Source: Chaenocephalus aceratus
Taxonomy: Eukaryota > Chordata > Actinopteri > Perciformes > Channichthyidae
Assembly (NCBI GenBank): GCA_023974075.1
Contig: JAMFTG010000049.1
Location: 82,501-146,500, forward strand
Direction of reading: 5' to 3'
DNA length: 64,000 nucleotides
The stretch's first letter is position 1, and each line of letters starts with the position of its first letter. Below the pieces are notes generated by a model. It had not been told where the DNA came from, ran no database searches, and saw only the letters and a program-made list of their open reading frames with translations. Both the position numbers and the translations under genes were made by a program. Below, one piece after another: positions 11,300 through 20,215 of this stretch.

Positions 11300-11370
11300 T
11301 CTCCTTTCCTGTGACTACGACCTTGCAGTGGCTGGCGTGGACCCACGTAGCTCTCTCGTGGATGCAGTCC
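11300..11370 (-). pseudogene. Retroviral-type integrase C-terminal fragment
   Basis: The minus strand encodes ATWVHASHCK (about 11349-11320), the conserved end of the integrase C-terminal domain in gamma/epsilon-like fish retroviruses. Only about 20 codons are recognisable. It sits directly upstream of env on the same strand, the expected pol-env order. Confidence 0.55.
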
Positions 11371-11460
11371 GGGTGATGTTTTTTATGTGGGGTGCAGATG
11401 AGAGAGCTGTCCAGAATGACACCAAGATGTTGTGTTTGTGCTCTTGATAAGCCATTAAAA
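11371..11460 (-). pseudogene. Tiny LINE reverse transcriptase fragment
   Basis: The minus strand encodes HLGVILDSSLICTPH, matching the post-catalytic strand of L2/CR1-type reverse transcriptases. It is joined without a stop to the integrase-like peptide, so two unrelated element remnants appear to abut here. Confidence 0.4.
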
Positions 11461-11859
11461 CAGTAACATACGTGTCTCCTGTTCACCAAAACATACCCAT
11501 CTGTTATGTAAAAAGAAAGTATTCCAAAGGTATTCTAAAAGTAATCTGCCACCGGTACCGGCGGGGATTGTTGTTAGCTTCTGATGCGCAGAAGAAAAAT
11601 CTGGCCTACCCTATTTTTTACAGGCCCACCCTAAAGTACATTTCTGCCTACGCTACTGCAGTACATGTACATGATGTTTAGTTTGCTAGTTATGACGAAG
11701 ATTACTTCATGAATGTGTACACATGGTTGCTAACGTTTTTTAGGTGGAAATGTGTTTTTTCACAGCAAAGTCACCCTCTGTACTTGGACTTATTGGGAGA
11801 ATCTAAAGGCAAGAACATCCCAAATATTCATGTAGGTCTTTATTGTAGACCTTTAGTGT
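11461..11859. other. No gene recognised
   Basis: AT-rich sequence with short frames only. A ccggtaccggcgggg patch near 11555 was noted but not assigned. Confidence 0.4.
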
Positions 11860-12490
11860 TGCCGTCTGTGAGGAAAATGCATGGGGCTCAGAGCCTCGTA
11901 TTTTTTAAATCTTTTTTTCCTTCTAATTTGTTATTCTTTTCAAAATAACACACTGTTATTTACTCACCAATAACACACAATTATCCTTGCTTTTATTTAT
12001 TGGTTTAATTCCATAATCTCGGGCTTTTTTGGCGTCCGTCAGGAACTGAATTTCAAAATAAAAATAACCGGAAACAGACGTAGGCATTTCGAGCGATTAC
12101 CCAAGATCCTCAGCTACGCTGATTGGATGTGTTAGCCGCAATGCATGCTGGGATTTGATGTTTATATTATATGAAATCCGGAAAATATTTTAAAAGAATA
12201 AAAATAATACTTAATTCCGAGTGCTTTTGCTTTTCTCTTTGAAAGTCATCACATAACGGCATTGTAATACACGGTTCGGCTGCATTACATATTACAGATC
12301 TGCCGTAGTTCTTTATTTATAGAGCCCTGATGAGAAGACCTTTGGAAACACTGAAGCCGAAACTGAATACTTGACGTGGATCATAAATATATCAACAATT
12401 AAAAAACATCTTCAATTCTCTTCACACAATACGTCTCCTTGCAGTATCAACACTAATTCGGCTGACTTTTACATTTGATCTAATTCATAT
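11860..12490. mobile_element. Diverged relative of the long-TIR transposon core
   Basis: Several blocks match 52490-52850 in inverted orientation: gtctgtgaggaaaatgcatg near 11868 versus the inverse at about 52820; ggaaacagacgtaggc at 12071 versus 52680; and acgtctccttgcagtatcaa at 12430 versus the inverse near 52570. The second copy lies inside the transposon at 50422-53474, so this block is probably a diverged piece of that family. Terminal repeats were not found here. Confidence 0.6.
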
Positions 12491-12683
12491 ATCAAAGATC
12501 ATTGTCATTGGTGGATAGGAACTACAATTGTGGGGCTGACTAGACCAACCATGATGCTATGCTACCATGCTATGATTCTGCTGTAGAGGAAGGTTAACAG
12601 TAGTTTGGTCCAGTCCGGGCTAGCGGCGGACATCAGATTAATCATAAACATAGTAGTTGTTCTGAAACACAACTTCAACTTAC

Positions 12684-12918
12684 CAGAAATGAAGTGTGCC
12701 GAGCAGATGTACACATATTGCACGGTGTCCTTGGGTTTCCACGGCTTGTGAGTGATGGCATCGACGCGAGCGCAAGCTCTCGCCCACTGGGCCCTCCGTC
12801 CTGGCTGTTTTTCGTGACTGGGGAACTTGAAGAAAGAAAACTTGGATTTTCCATCACTATCTGTCATCGAATGATGATTTCCACAAGTCCCAGCACTACA
12901 CCACTTCACCATCTTCAA
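12684..12918 (-). CDS. THAP zinc-finger domain, first coding exon
   Basis: This exon encodes a THAP domain, a C2CH zinc-dependent DNA-binding module found in vertebrate transcription factors and in P-element-type transposases. It starts MKMVKWCSAGTC; M3 is an equally good start and gives the usual M-x(2)-C spacing. Visible zinc ligands are C-x4-C at residues 7 and 12 and C-x2-H in ICSAHF near residue 72, with the THAP-typical FFKFP and a tryptophan-rich middle (AQWARAC, HKPWKP). The exon ends ATTTCTG then GTAAGT, a consensus donor, in phase 1, just before the rest of the domain. No downstream exon was recognised within the transposon-rich sequence to the left. It may be the first exon of a gene whose remainder lies beyond 8 kb, a truncated copy, or an orphan P-element-like exon. 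Confidence 0.75.
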
Positions 12919-12939
12919 AGTATTGGATCCAACAAGTAA

Positions 12940-13060
12940 GTAACACGGCTAAAACCTCGGCCTGCTTGCACCTCGCGTAAAATGGCGGATACCGGAAGTA
13001 CGGTGTCGCGGTCGGCCCAAAACCCGTCTGTGTGCGAGGGGGCGGGGCAGTTTACACACA
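12940..13060. promoter_or_regulatory. Candidate promoter of the THAP exon
   Basis: CpG-rich, TATA-less sequence immediately upstream of the THAP start, with accggaagt (ETS-like) at about 12990, aaaatggcgg (YY1-like) at about 12979 and gggggcggggc (GC box) at about 13040. Such clusters are typical of housekeeping, often bidirectional, promoters. Function is inferred. Confidence 0.45.
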
Positions 13061-13695
13061 CGCAGCTGCTACATGCAGCAACACACACACGGAGGAGATG
13101 GCGGAGAGAAGCGCTCCAAGGTGTGGTTAAATGTTACCCGTCTCGAGGTGGACAATGCTCCTTGCCAAGAGAGTTCAGCATGTGAGGGCGGTAACACGAG
13201 CAGTGTGTCTAAACATTTATCCAAAGTGCTCCACATCCAGACGGAGGAAGCACCGGGTTCCACTGTCTCTCTAGCAGCTCTGTAGCCCCGTCCACGAGGA
13301 ACGTTTCCACGTCAGGTGTTATGCTAGCAGCACCACACGGAGCTAACTCCATTATACAAACATGGGTTACTGATTAGAGGAAACTGAGTTACTCTTTATG
13401 TTGTTAAAGTTTCAGCTATTCTGTTCACAGTTCTGTCATCAGATTATTCAACACCATTTGTTAAAACACTGTTGTTTCTTTTGATGTGAAATATTATTTA
13501 TTTAATTTAAATAAAAAGCAATGTTAATTTTGTTCACAATGTGTTAAGTTAATTTAATAATATATGTATCTTTGAATCAAGTATTCATCTTTATTGTCTT
13601 CATTGTTAGTTTCCACATGCCTAAAGCAACCTCAAGCTACATCTAAAAGTTGATGGCTAAATAAGAGCGCTTGAGAAATTGTGCAAGGCAGACAG
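13061..13695. other. No gene recognised
   Basis: CpG-moderate for about 250 bp, then AT-rich. Short frames only. Possibly 5' flank of the THAP exon. Confidence 0.4.
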
Positions 13696-13699
13696 TAAT

Positions 13700-13778
13700 A
13701 GTCCGAATAGTCGATTAATCGTTTCATTAATCGAAAGATTAATCGATTATCAAATGAGTCGTTTGTTGCAGCCCTATT
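13700..13778. mobile_element. hAT-type terminal fragment
   Basis: A run of gattaatcg direct and inverted motifs ends in gtttgttgcagccctat. This is the inverse of the cagggctgcaac start of a very common fish non-autonomous hAT family. The other end was not found. Confidence 0.55.
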
Positions 13779-13884
13779 GTCGTTGTCCCATGTATAAATA
13801 AAACGTGTTATTCAGCAACCCTTGCAATGTGGGATTTTATTTTTGGTTGGTAGACCTCGGTGATCTGGTCATTTCAAAAGTAGC

Positions 13885-13917
13885 TCACCAGCCAAAAAAG
13901 TGTGGGCACCCCTGGTG
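13885..13917. mobile_element. hAT-type TIR fragment
   Basis: Reverse strand reads CAGGGGTGCCCACACTTTTT, a typical hAT terminus. The partner end was not identified. Confidence 0.45.
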
Positions 13918-13984
13918 TAGATGATCAGACAGGAAGCAGGGGGCGGGTTTCAGACTCTGGACCTTCACACTCATGTACAGTAGG

Positions 13985-14230
13985 TGGCGGTATGCACCTT
14001 TAGAGTTCTTTGCAATCCGCCAAAAACCGAGAGGAGAAGAAGATGCACCTTTAGAGTTCTTTGCAATCCGCCAAAACGAGAGAAGAAGAAGATGCACCTT
14101 TAAAGTTCTTTGCAATCCGCCAAAACGAGAGAAGAAGAAGATGCACCTTTAGAGTTCTTTGCAATCCGCCAAAACGAGAGAAGAAGAAGATGCACCTTTA
14201 AAGTTCTTTGCAATCCGCCAAAAACCGAGT
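13985..14230. repeat. 49-bp minisatellite derived from a LINE 3' tail
   Basis: Five units containing gcacctttagagttctttgc, aatccgccaaaa and gagagaagaagaag. The first unit is preceded by taggtggcggtatgcacc. This matches the 3' end of the I/Nimb-like LINE at 55797-55860 (ggtggcggtaatgcacc, caaccgccaataaac, gagaagaagaag), so the array is a tandem amplification of a LINE tail. Confidence 0.8.
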
Positions 14231-14332
14231 AGCATGAAGCTGCAGCGTCGGAGACAGCACTTGTAGAACCGCACACACAGGTCCCGCGTCACGGCGGCAC
14301 GTGACGGAGCACGTTCACATGAATGTTAACGT
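14225..14332. repeat. Left arm of a ~100-bp inverted repeat
   Basis: gctgcagcgtcggagacagc, gaaccgcacacacaggtc, cacgtgacggagcacg and ttcacatgaatgtt recur inverted at 17588-17690. The two arms bracket the 32-bp minisatellite. Confidence 0.8.
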
Positions 14333-14796
14333 CAACGCAGAGAATAGGCTTGCTGGTGTGGTTCATCATCATGACTGAATTAACACACCTATATAAAGCA
14401 ATGGAGATCACCTTTGTCTACAGTGGGTACAATGGAATTTCCGCCATTGCAAACCCAGCCAGTCAAGCCGACTCCGAGTCCGAGCTGTCCGATTTAAGAC
14501 GAGCTGTTTGACACCTCCCCCGGCTGCGATCGGCTACTCTCGTCTACTTTCGAGGCGAGCCGCAATGTGTCTCAAACAAGCCTAGTGTGAGTAATGTGAA
14601 GTGCTTTTACAGTTTTATTTGTTTAACATTAATAACAATTCCGGTGTCTTGAGATGAAGTGTGATGAGCTAACATTAACTATGATAGTGTTAAGGCAATA
14701 CAAACATCTGTTTGCTTATGATAGCTTCTAACCGTATTCAAGTCTCTAAAAACAACTATTCGTTAGCTATAGCTTTCGGCAAAAGCATTACCAAAA
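14333..14796. other. No gene recognised
   Basis: A possible small inverted-end element spans about 14347-14577 (aggcttg versus caagcct), but the terminal match is only 7 bp. Otherwise nothing was assigned. Confidence 0.3.
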
Positions 14797-14889
14797 GCAT
14801 TAGCTTCGTTAGCATTAGCTTCGTTAGCATTAGCTTCGTTAGCATAAGCTTCGTTAGCATTAGCTTCGTTAGCATTAGCTTCGTTAGCA
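14797..14889. repeat. 15-bp tandem repeat, about 6 copies
   Basis: Unit attagcttcgttagc, one copy with ataagc. Confidence 0.9.
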
Positions 14890-15768
14890 TATTTGATCAT
14901 TGTTTAATGAAGCTAGCGTGATGTTGGCAAGCCCAACTCGGTGTCATAGTTGAGTAATTGAATCACTAATTACAGTAAGAGTGTGAGTAATGTGAATCAT
15001 GTTTTTAAAGTTAACATCTATTCTGTTGTATTGAACAGCCGTACGAGCAACACGTGCTCAATGTAATCTGTTAGCCTATGATGACTCGCTGCAAAACCAA
15101 CTGTTACCCATTTTGTTTATTTGTTTATTAAACTGTATGTTATGGTTATGCTATTTGAGGCTTTTATCCAAAGTGACTCACAAAAAACATAAAATAACAT
15201 AATTAACATTAGAATTTCAATACAAATAGTTACATAGTCAAGTTACATTACCTATTACATTTTAACAGGGTAATTACTCATCTGTAACCTACTACATTTA
15301 AAAAAGTAAACTTCCCAACCCTAATGATTAATTATAGTCAGCTAATTAATTAAACTTCAACGGATGACAAAAGCATGTCAATATGTCCACTACATTAAAT
15401 CAGCAGTAGCCTAAGTTCTGTCTTCAGTGTAAATGCTTCTTTAATAGTCATTGTATTACAATTTGAATTCATTGTAAATAATCTTTACTGTGCTGACGGC
15501 CTGTTTATCAGACAGTGTCATCATGCTGACATGTTGTGTAATATTGAGGTGTTTTAGTCAGTTATTGTTGAGGTTATTATTAATGCATATCGACTGAGCA
15601 CCAACGCCTTAGCCTTTCCCTCTGCAATACTTAGATGACGTCTTGTTCTTATTGTTTCAAAGGCATGGCCAAAGGTTTGCCTTCTGGACTCTGGAGGCCA
15701 GACGCTGGCTGGAGGGAACCCTTCAGCCAATCAGAGCGCCACGACAGGTCATCCCCCTCGAGAGGGAG
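14890..15768. other. AT-rich, no gene recognised
   Basis: No domain-bearing frame and no confident transposon end. A 60-bp CpG-richer patch (15690-15765) leads into the next array. Confidence 0.4.
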
Positions 15769-17205
15769 CAGCAGACCCCGCCTCGCCCCCAGTGAAGAGA
15801 CAGCAGACCCCGCCTCACCCCAGTGAAGAGACAGCAGACCCCGCCTCGCCCCCAGTGAAGAGACAGCAGACCCCGCCTCACCCCAGTGAAGAGACAGCAG
15901 ACCCCGCCTCACCCCAGTGAAGAGACAGCAGACCCCGCCTCACCCCCAGTGAAGAGACAGCAGACCCCGCCTCACCCCCAGTGAAGAGACAGCAGACCCC
16001 GCCTCACCCCCAGTGAAGAGACAGCAGACCCCGCCTCGCCCCCAGTGAAGAGACAGCAGACCCCGCCTCACCCCCAGTGAAGAGACAGCAGACCCCGCCT
16101 CGCCCCCAGTGAAGAGACAGCAGACCCCGCCTCGCCCCCAGTGAAGAGACAGCAGACCCCGCCTCGCCCCCAGTGAAGAGACAGCAGACCCCGCCTCACC
16201 CCCAGTGAAGAGACAGCAGACCCCGCCTCACCCCAGTGAAGAGACAGCAGACCCCGCCTCACCCCAGTGAAGAGACAGCAGACCCCGCCTCACCCCAGTG
16301 AAGAGACAGCAGACCCCGCCTCGCCCCCAGAGAAGAGACAGCAGACCCCGCCTCGCCCCCAGTGAAGAGACAGCAGACCCCGCCTCGCCCCCAGTGAAGA
16401 GACAGCAGACCCCGCCTCACCCCCAGTGAAGAGACAGCAGACCCCGCCTCACCCCCAGTGAAGAGACAGCAGACCCCGCCTCGCCCCCAGTGAAGAGACA
16501 GCAGACCCCGCCTCACCCCCAGTGAAGAGACAGCAGACCCCCCTCGCCCAGTGAAGAGACAGCAGACCCCGCCTCGCCCCCAGTGAAGAGACAGCAGACC
16601 CCGCCTCGCCCCCAGTGAAGAGACAGCAGACCCCGCCTCACCCCCAGTGAAGAGACAGCAGACCCCGCCTCACCCCCAGTGAAGAGACAGCAGACCCCGC
16701 CCGTGAGACCCGCCTCGCCCCAGTGAAGAGACAGCAGACCCGCCTCGCCCCCAGTGAAGAGACAGCAGACCCCGCCTCGCCCCCAGTGAAGAGACAGCAG
16801 ACCCCGCCTCGCCCCCAGTGAAGAGACAGCAGACCCCGCCTCACCCCCAGAGAAGAGACAGCAGACCCCGCCTCACCCCAGTGAAGAGACAGCAGACCCC
16901 GCCTCACCCCCAGTGAAGAGACAGCAGACCCCGCCTCACCCCAGTGAAGAGACAGCAGACCCCGCCTCACCCCCAGTGAAGAGACAGCAGACCCCGCCTC
17001 ACCCCCAGTGAAGAGACAGCAGACCCCGCCTCACCCCAGAGAAGAGACAGCAGACCCCGCCTCACCCCAGTGAAGAGACAGCAGACCCCGCCTCACCCCC
17101 AGTGAAGAGACAGCAGACCCCGCCTCACCCCCAGAGAAGAGACAGCAGACCCCGCCTCACCCCAGTGAAGAGACAGCAGACCCCGCCTCACCCCAGTGAA
17201 GAGAC
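15769..17205. repeat. 31/32-bp minisatellite, about 45 copies
   Basis: Unit agtgaagagacagcagaccc followed by cgcctcaccccc, varying in the C run (4 or 5), cac/cgc and agtg/agag. Occasional deletions occur (for example 16540, 16700). The change between 31 and 32 bp disrupts every frame, so it is not coding. Confidence 0.95.
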
Positions 17206-17330
17206 ATGTATTCTGAACTGAAATGCCTCTCAGTCAAACTGCTTGTGTATCTTCTGCAGGCCGGTGCATGAACACACTAACAGATGTTTTTCAGTAATCT
17301 AGCACCTCTTCGAAGACACCTTTGATTTAT

Positions 17331-17515
17331 TAATAATGAAAAGAGAATTATGATACTGTCGAAGGAACAGTGTTTCACAGTGTTGTTTTCTTTTGAATAA
17401 TAATGAAAAGAGAATTATGATACTGTCGAAGGAACAGTGTTTAACAGTGTTGTTTTCTTTTGAATAATAATGAAACGAGAATTATAAACATACCCAAAAC
17501 TAAATTAACAGTGTT
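17331..17515. repeat. 67-bp tandem duplication, about 2.7 copies
   Basis: taataatgaaaagagaatta and gaaggaacagtgttt recur with a 67-bp period, starting at 17331 and 17398. The third copy decays. Confidence 0.88.
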
Positions 17516-17571
17516 GTTTAATATACATATAAAAGACTATATTTTTGAAATTCTCAACAAAATTAAGAGAA

Positions 17572-17592
17572 TATATATATATATATATATAA
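17572..17592. repeat. (AT)n microsatellite
   Basis: Ten AT dinucleotides, at the left edge of the right inverted-repeat arm. Confidence 0.85.
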
Positions 17593-17690
17593 ACATTCAT
17601 GTGAACGTGCGTTGACCGTCACGTGCTCCGTCACGTGACCTGTGTGTGCGGTTCTGTAACTGCTGTCTCCGACGCTGCACCTTCATACTA
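17588..17690. repeat. Right arm of the ~100-bp inverted repeat
   Basis: Inverse of 14225-14332: aacattcatgtgaacgtgc, cgtgctccgtcacgtg, gtgtgtgcggttct and gacgctgcaccttcat. It lies just before leader exon A of the zinc-finger gene. Confidence 0.8.
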
Positions 17691-17694
17691 TTGG

Positions 17695-17738
17695 AGTATA
17701 TTGGAGTAACCGAGAGGAGAAGAAGGAGAAAAGAAGAG
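17695..17738 (+). other. Zinc-finger gene copy A, candidate non-coding leader exon
   Basis: Purine-rich sequence ending agaagag followed by gtgagt, a consensus donor. The junction and the following ~150 bp are conserved in copy B (donor at 44247-44246, minus) and copy C (donor at 55892). The start of the exon is not defined. Confidence 0.45.
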
Positions 17739-17921
17739 GTGAGTGTATTAAACACCTGCAGAGGTTTCATTAAGTGTATTTACACCTCTTAACTTCTGAT
17801 TCGTGATTAACTGTAAGCTATCTTATTTAACACAACAGCTATAATCTTGGAAGAAAGAAACTCACAAAAAAACTTTAAAATGTGCGACAAAAATAGTCTC
17901 AATCTATCTTTAAATAAAGGC

Positions 17922-18118
17922 TAACAGCTACAGTCTAACAGCTACAGTCTAACAGCTACAGTCTAACAGCTACCGACTAACAGCTACAGTCTAACAGCTA
18001 CCGACTAACAGCTACCGGCTAACAGCTACAGTCTGACAGCTACAGGCTAAAAGCTACAGTCCAACAGATAAAGTCTGAAAGCTAACGGCTACAGTCTGAA
18101 AGCTAACGGCTAACAGCT
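17922..18118. repeat. 14-bp minisatellite in copy A
   Basis: About 14 units of ctaacagctacagt with accgact and acggct variants. Copies B and C hold only one to three units at the equivalent place, so the expansion is specific to copy A. Confidence 0.88.
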
Positions 18119-18848
18119 ACAATAATTCCAGTTCGGCTCTGGGGAGTAACAGTTGATCTGTAATGCTCAGCTGACTTTATGCTAGTTATTTATTACACCA
18201 GTTGTCTTTAAGACGGTGTGAGTTGTTGTGTTGGTGCTCTTTGCCATAGATATGGTTTTAAAGGTATGCTAACTAGCTTATTAGCATCGCCACTCACCAC
18301 GACGTAGCATTTTTCCCATTGAAATGAATGGGGTTCTTCAGTTAGCTGCTAACGCTAAGCTAAGCGACGGTTTAGCTCATTAGATAAATAGATATACTTT
18401 ATTTAAATAATGATTTATCTTAAACTGGGAAATGATTGTGTCCCAGCAGAAGTGTTTTCAGGCATTACACGAGTTAAACATATTTAAAAGATGCAATAAG
18501 ATAATAAAAATGAGCATTAGCAGCAAGTATGTACACAGGACACATATCACTAGAGTATCTAAAGAATACACAATATACAGAAAATACTGTATACATGGAG
18601 TACATTAAACAGTCTCACTAGCTCATGTTTGCTTTCTGTGTTAACTTAGTGATAGTTTCACACGGATAGCGTTATAACCGTGGTTCAAACATCCATTAAT
18701 GTCACTTTCTATGTGAATAAAGTCATTTTAATGAAATAAAAGTGAACAAGCTGTAAGTTAGAATGTAAGTTGCTACACAGATTATGATGAATTATATCTA
18801 AATATTTGTATTATTTTAATAATGAAGCAGCTCTGTGGTCTTCATCAG
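18119..18848. other. Intron 1 of zinc-finger copy A
   Basis: Contains no gene. It is about 95% alike by eye to 43140-44030 (inverted) and 56030-57060 but lacks a ~300-bp block present in C (56740-57030) and partly in B. Confidence 0.55.
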
Positions 18849-18856
18849 GACAGCTG

Positions 18857-18898
18857 ATGAGCAGCATGGAGGAGAAGAAGGAGGCCCCTGGAGCTCAG
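18857..18898 (+). CDS. Zinc-finger gene copy A, coding exon 1
   Basis: The exon runs from the acceptor ttcatcag (ending 18848) to the donor gtcagt at 18899. The reading frame starts at the first ATG and gives MSSMEEKKEAPGAQ, acidic and without a domain. It ends in phase 0, which matches the phase-0 start of the finger exon at 28831. Identical 14-codon exons occur in copies B (43102-43061, minus) and C (57078-57119), which supports it as a true exon kept through duplication. The intron to the finger exon is about 9.9 kb and filled with transposons. A missing middle exon cannot be excluded. Confidence 0.6.
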
Positions 18899-19550
18899 GT
18901 CAGTGTGCACTTCATCACAAGATATTCCTAATTCCAGCGTTTCCGCCAGGCGGGCGTCTTGCCTTCATTTGACGCCCTTATTCAGCTCGGAGCGCCATCT
19001 ACTAGGGGTGTGACGCAGGGCTCGACATTAAGGACTGCCCGATGGCCCGGGGCCGTCTAGTATCTAGCTCGGGCAAGGAAGCCTCACCTGCTGGGTGTCC
19101 GATCGGGCAATCTATCATGCCAGTATCATGCAGCTCGCGGATCCAGTAATGAGGGACCCGACAGTGAAACTAAACATATCTATAACTAGTTACGGTAGTT
19201 TGAGAGGTCATTAAAATAGCTACGTGTGATATTCTAACCTGAAGTGTGTGTTTTGTCCGCTCACCGCTGCGGCTGATCTCTCTCTCCCGTCAGATCAGAC
19301 TTCACTCGCGTTTATGTCCATATCGATCAGATGCAGCTAGTTCTAGCTAATGATAGACTACCTGCTTATTAAAAGACACCTGAACAATAAGTGTCGCTAT
19401 GCAACCGGGTGAGGCCGCAAAGTATAGCGCAGCATTATGCATGTGTTTACATGCCCACCGGAACCCCGAGGCATTACCAACAGATCAACGCACAATCAAC
19501 CCATCCAGGACATCTCTTTCTCCACATTACGTGTTAGACATTAGAGTTGA
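18899..19550. other. Intron segment shared by copies A and C
   Basis: Near-identical to 57120-57770; only the first ~50 bp and the last ~150 bp occur in B. Contains gagcgccatctactagg (18991-19007), a CTCF-like core on the minus strand, followed by gggctcgacattaagg, which resembles a hAT terminus. No gene seen. Confidence 0.5.
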
Positions 19551-19911
19551 CTCTTCTTGTCTGTCACATACTCTTCTTGTCTGTCACATACTCTTCTTGT
19601 CTGTCACATACTCTTCTTGTCTGTCACATCCTCTTCTTGTCTGTCACATCCTCTTCTTGTCTGTCACATCCTCTTCTTGTCTGTCACATCCTCTTCTTGT
19701 CTGTCACATACTCTTCTTGTCTGTCACATACTCTTCTTGTCTGTCACATCCTCTTCTTGTCTGTCACATCCTCTTCTTGTCTGTCACATCCTCTTCTTGT
19801 CTGTCACATCCTCTTCTTGTCTGTCACATCCTCTTCTTGTCTGTCACATACTCTTCTTGTCTGTCACATCCTCTTCTTGTCTGTCACATCCTCTTCTTGT
19901 CTGTCACTTAA
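19551..19911. repeat. 20-bp minisatellite, copy A, 18 units
   Basis: Unit ctcttcttgtctgtcacatc (or ...cata). It is flanked on both sides by sequence shared with copy C. Counterparts: 24 units at 42324-42820 (inverted, copy B) and 14 units at 57771-58050 (copy C). Open frames in three phases are by-products; 20 is not a multiple of 3. Confidence 0.95.
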
Positions 19912-20055
19912 GTGGAGCAACTGAAGCGGTATTGCGCTAAAGGGAAATTATTTTGACCGAAGAGATTTAGGTTTGCCGGCTAACGGGAACTCTGACGTAG
20001 AGAGCACCGATCAAACTATTAAGAGTGAATATCGGCCGTAATGACCGGCGGGGCT

Positions 20056-20082
20056 CCCCCCCCCCCCCCCCCCCCCCCCCCC
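20056..20082. repeat. Poly-C run (27 bases)
   Basis: Homopolymer following cggcggggct. The run is 23 bases at the paralogous position 58197-58219. Confidence 0.9.
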
Positions 20083-20215
20083 TGCATAAATAAAGCAGCT
20101 GTATCCGCCACACAGGAAACACACATTTAAAACGGTTTTGCCTGCAGTTTTTGTGCACAAGCATTCATCAAGGCTTCGGAAAGTGGCGCTGTCCTGAGAG
20201 TGGAGGTGTCCTGAC

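Noticed and set aside
15649..16970. Minus-strand frames rich in RRGLLSLHWG repeats
   Set aside because: By-products of the 31/32-bp array; unit length changes break the frame repeatedly.
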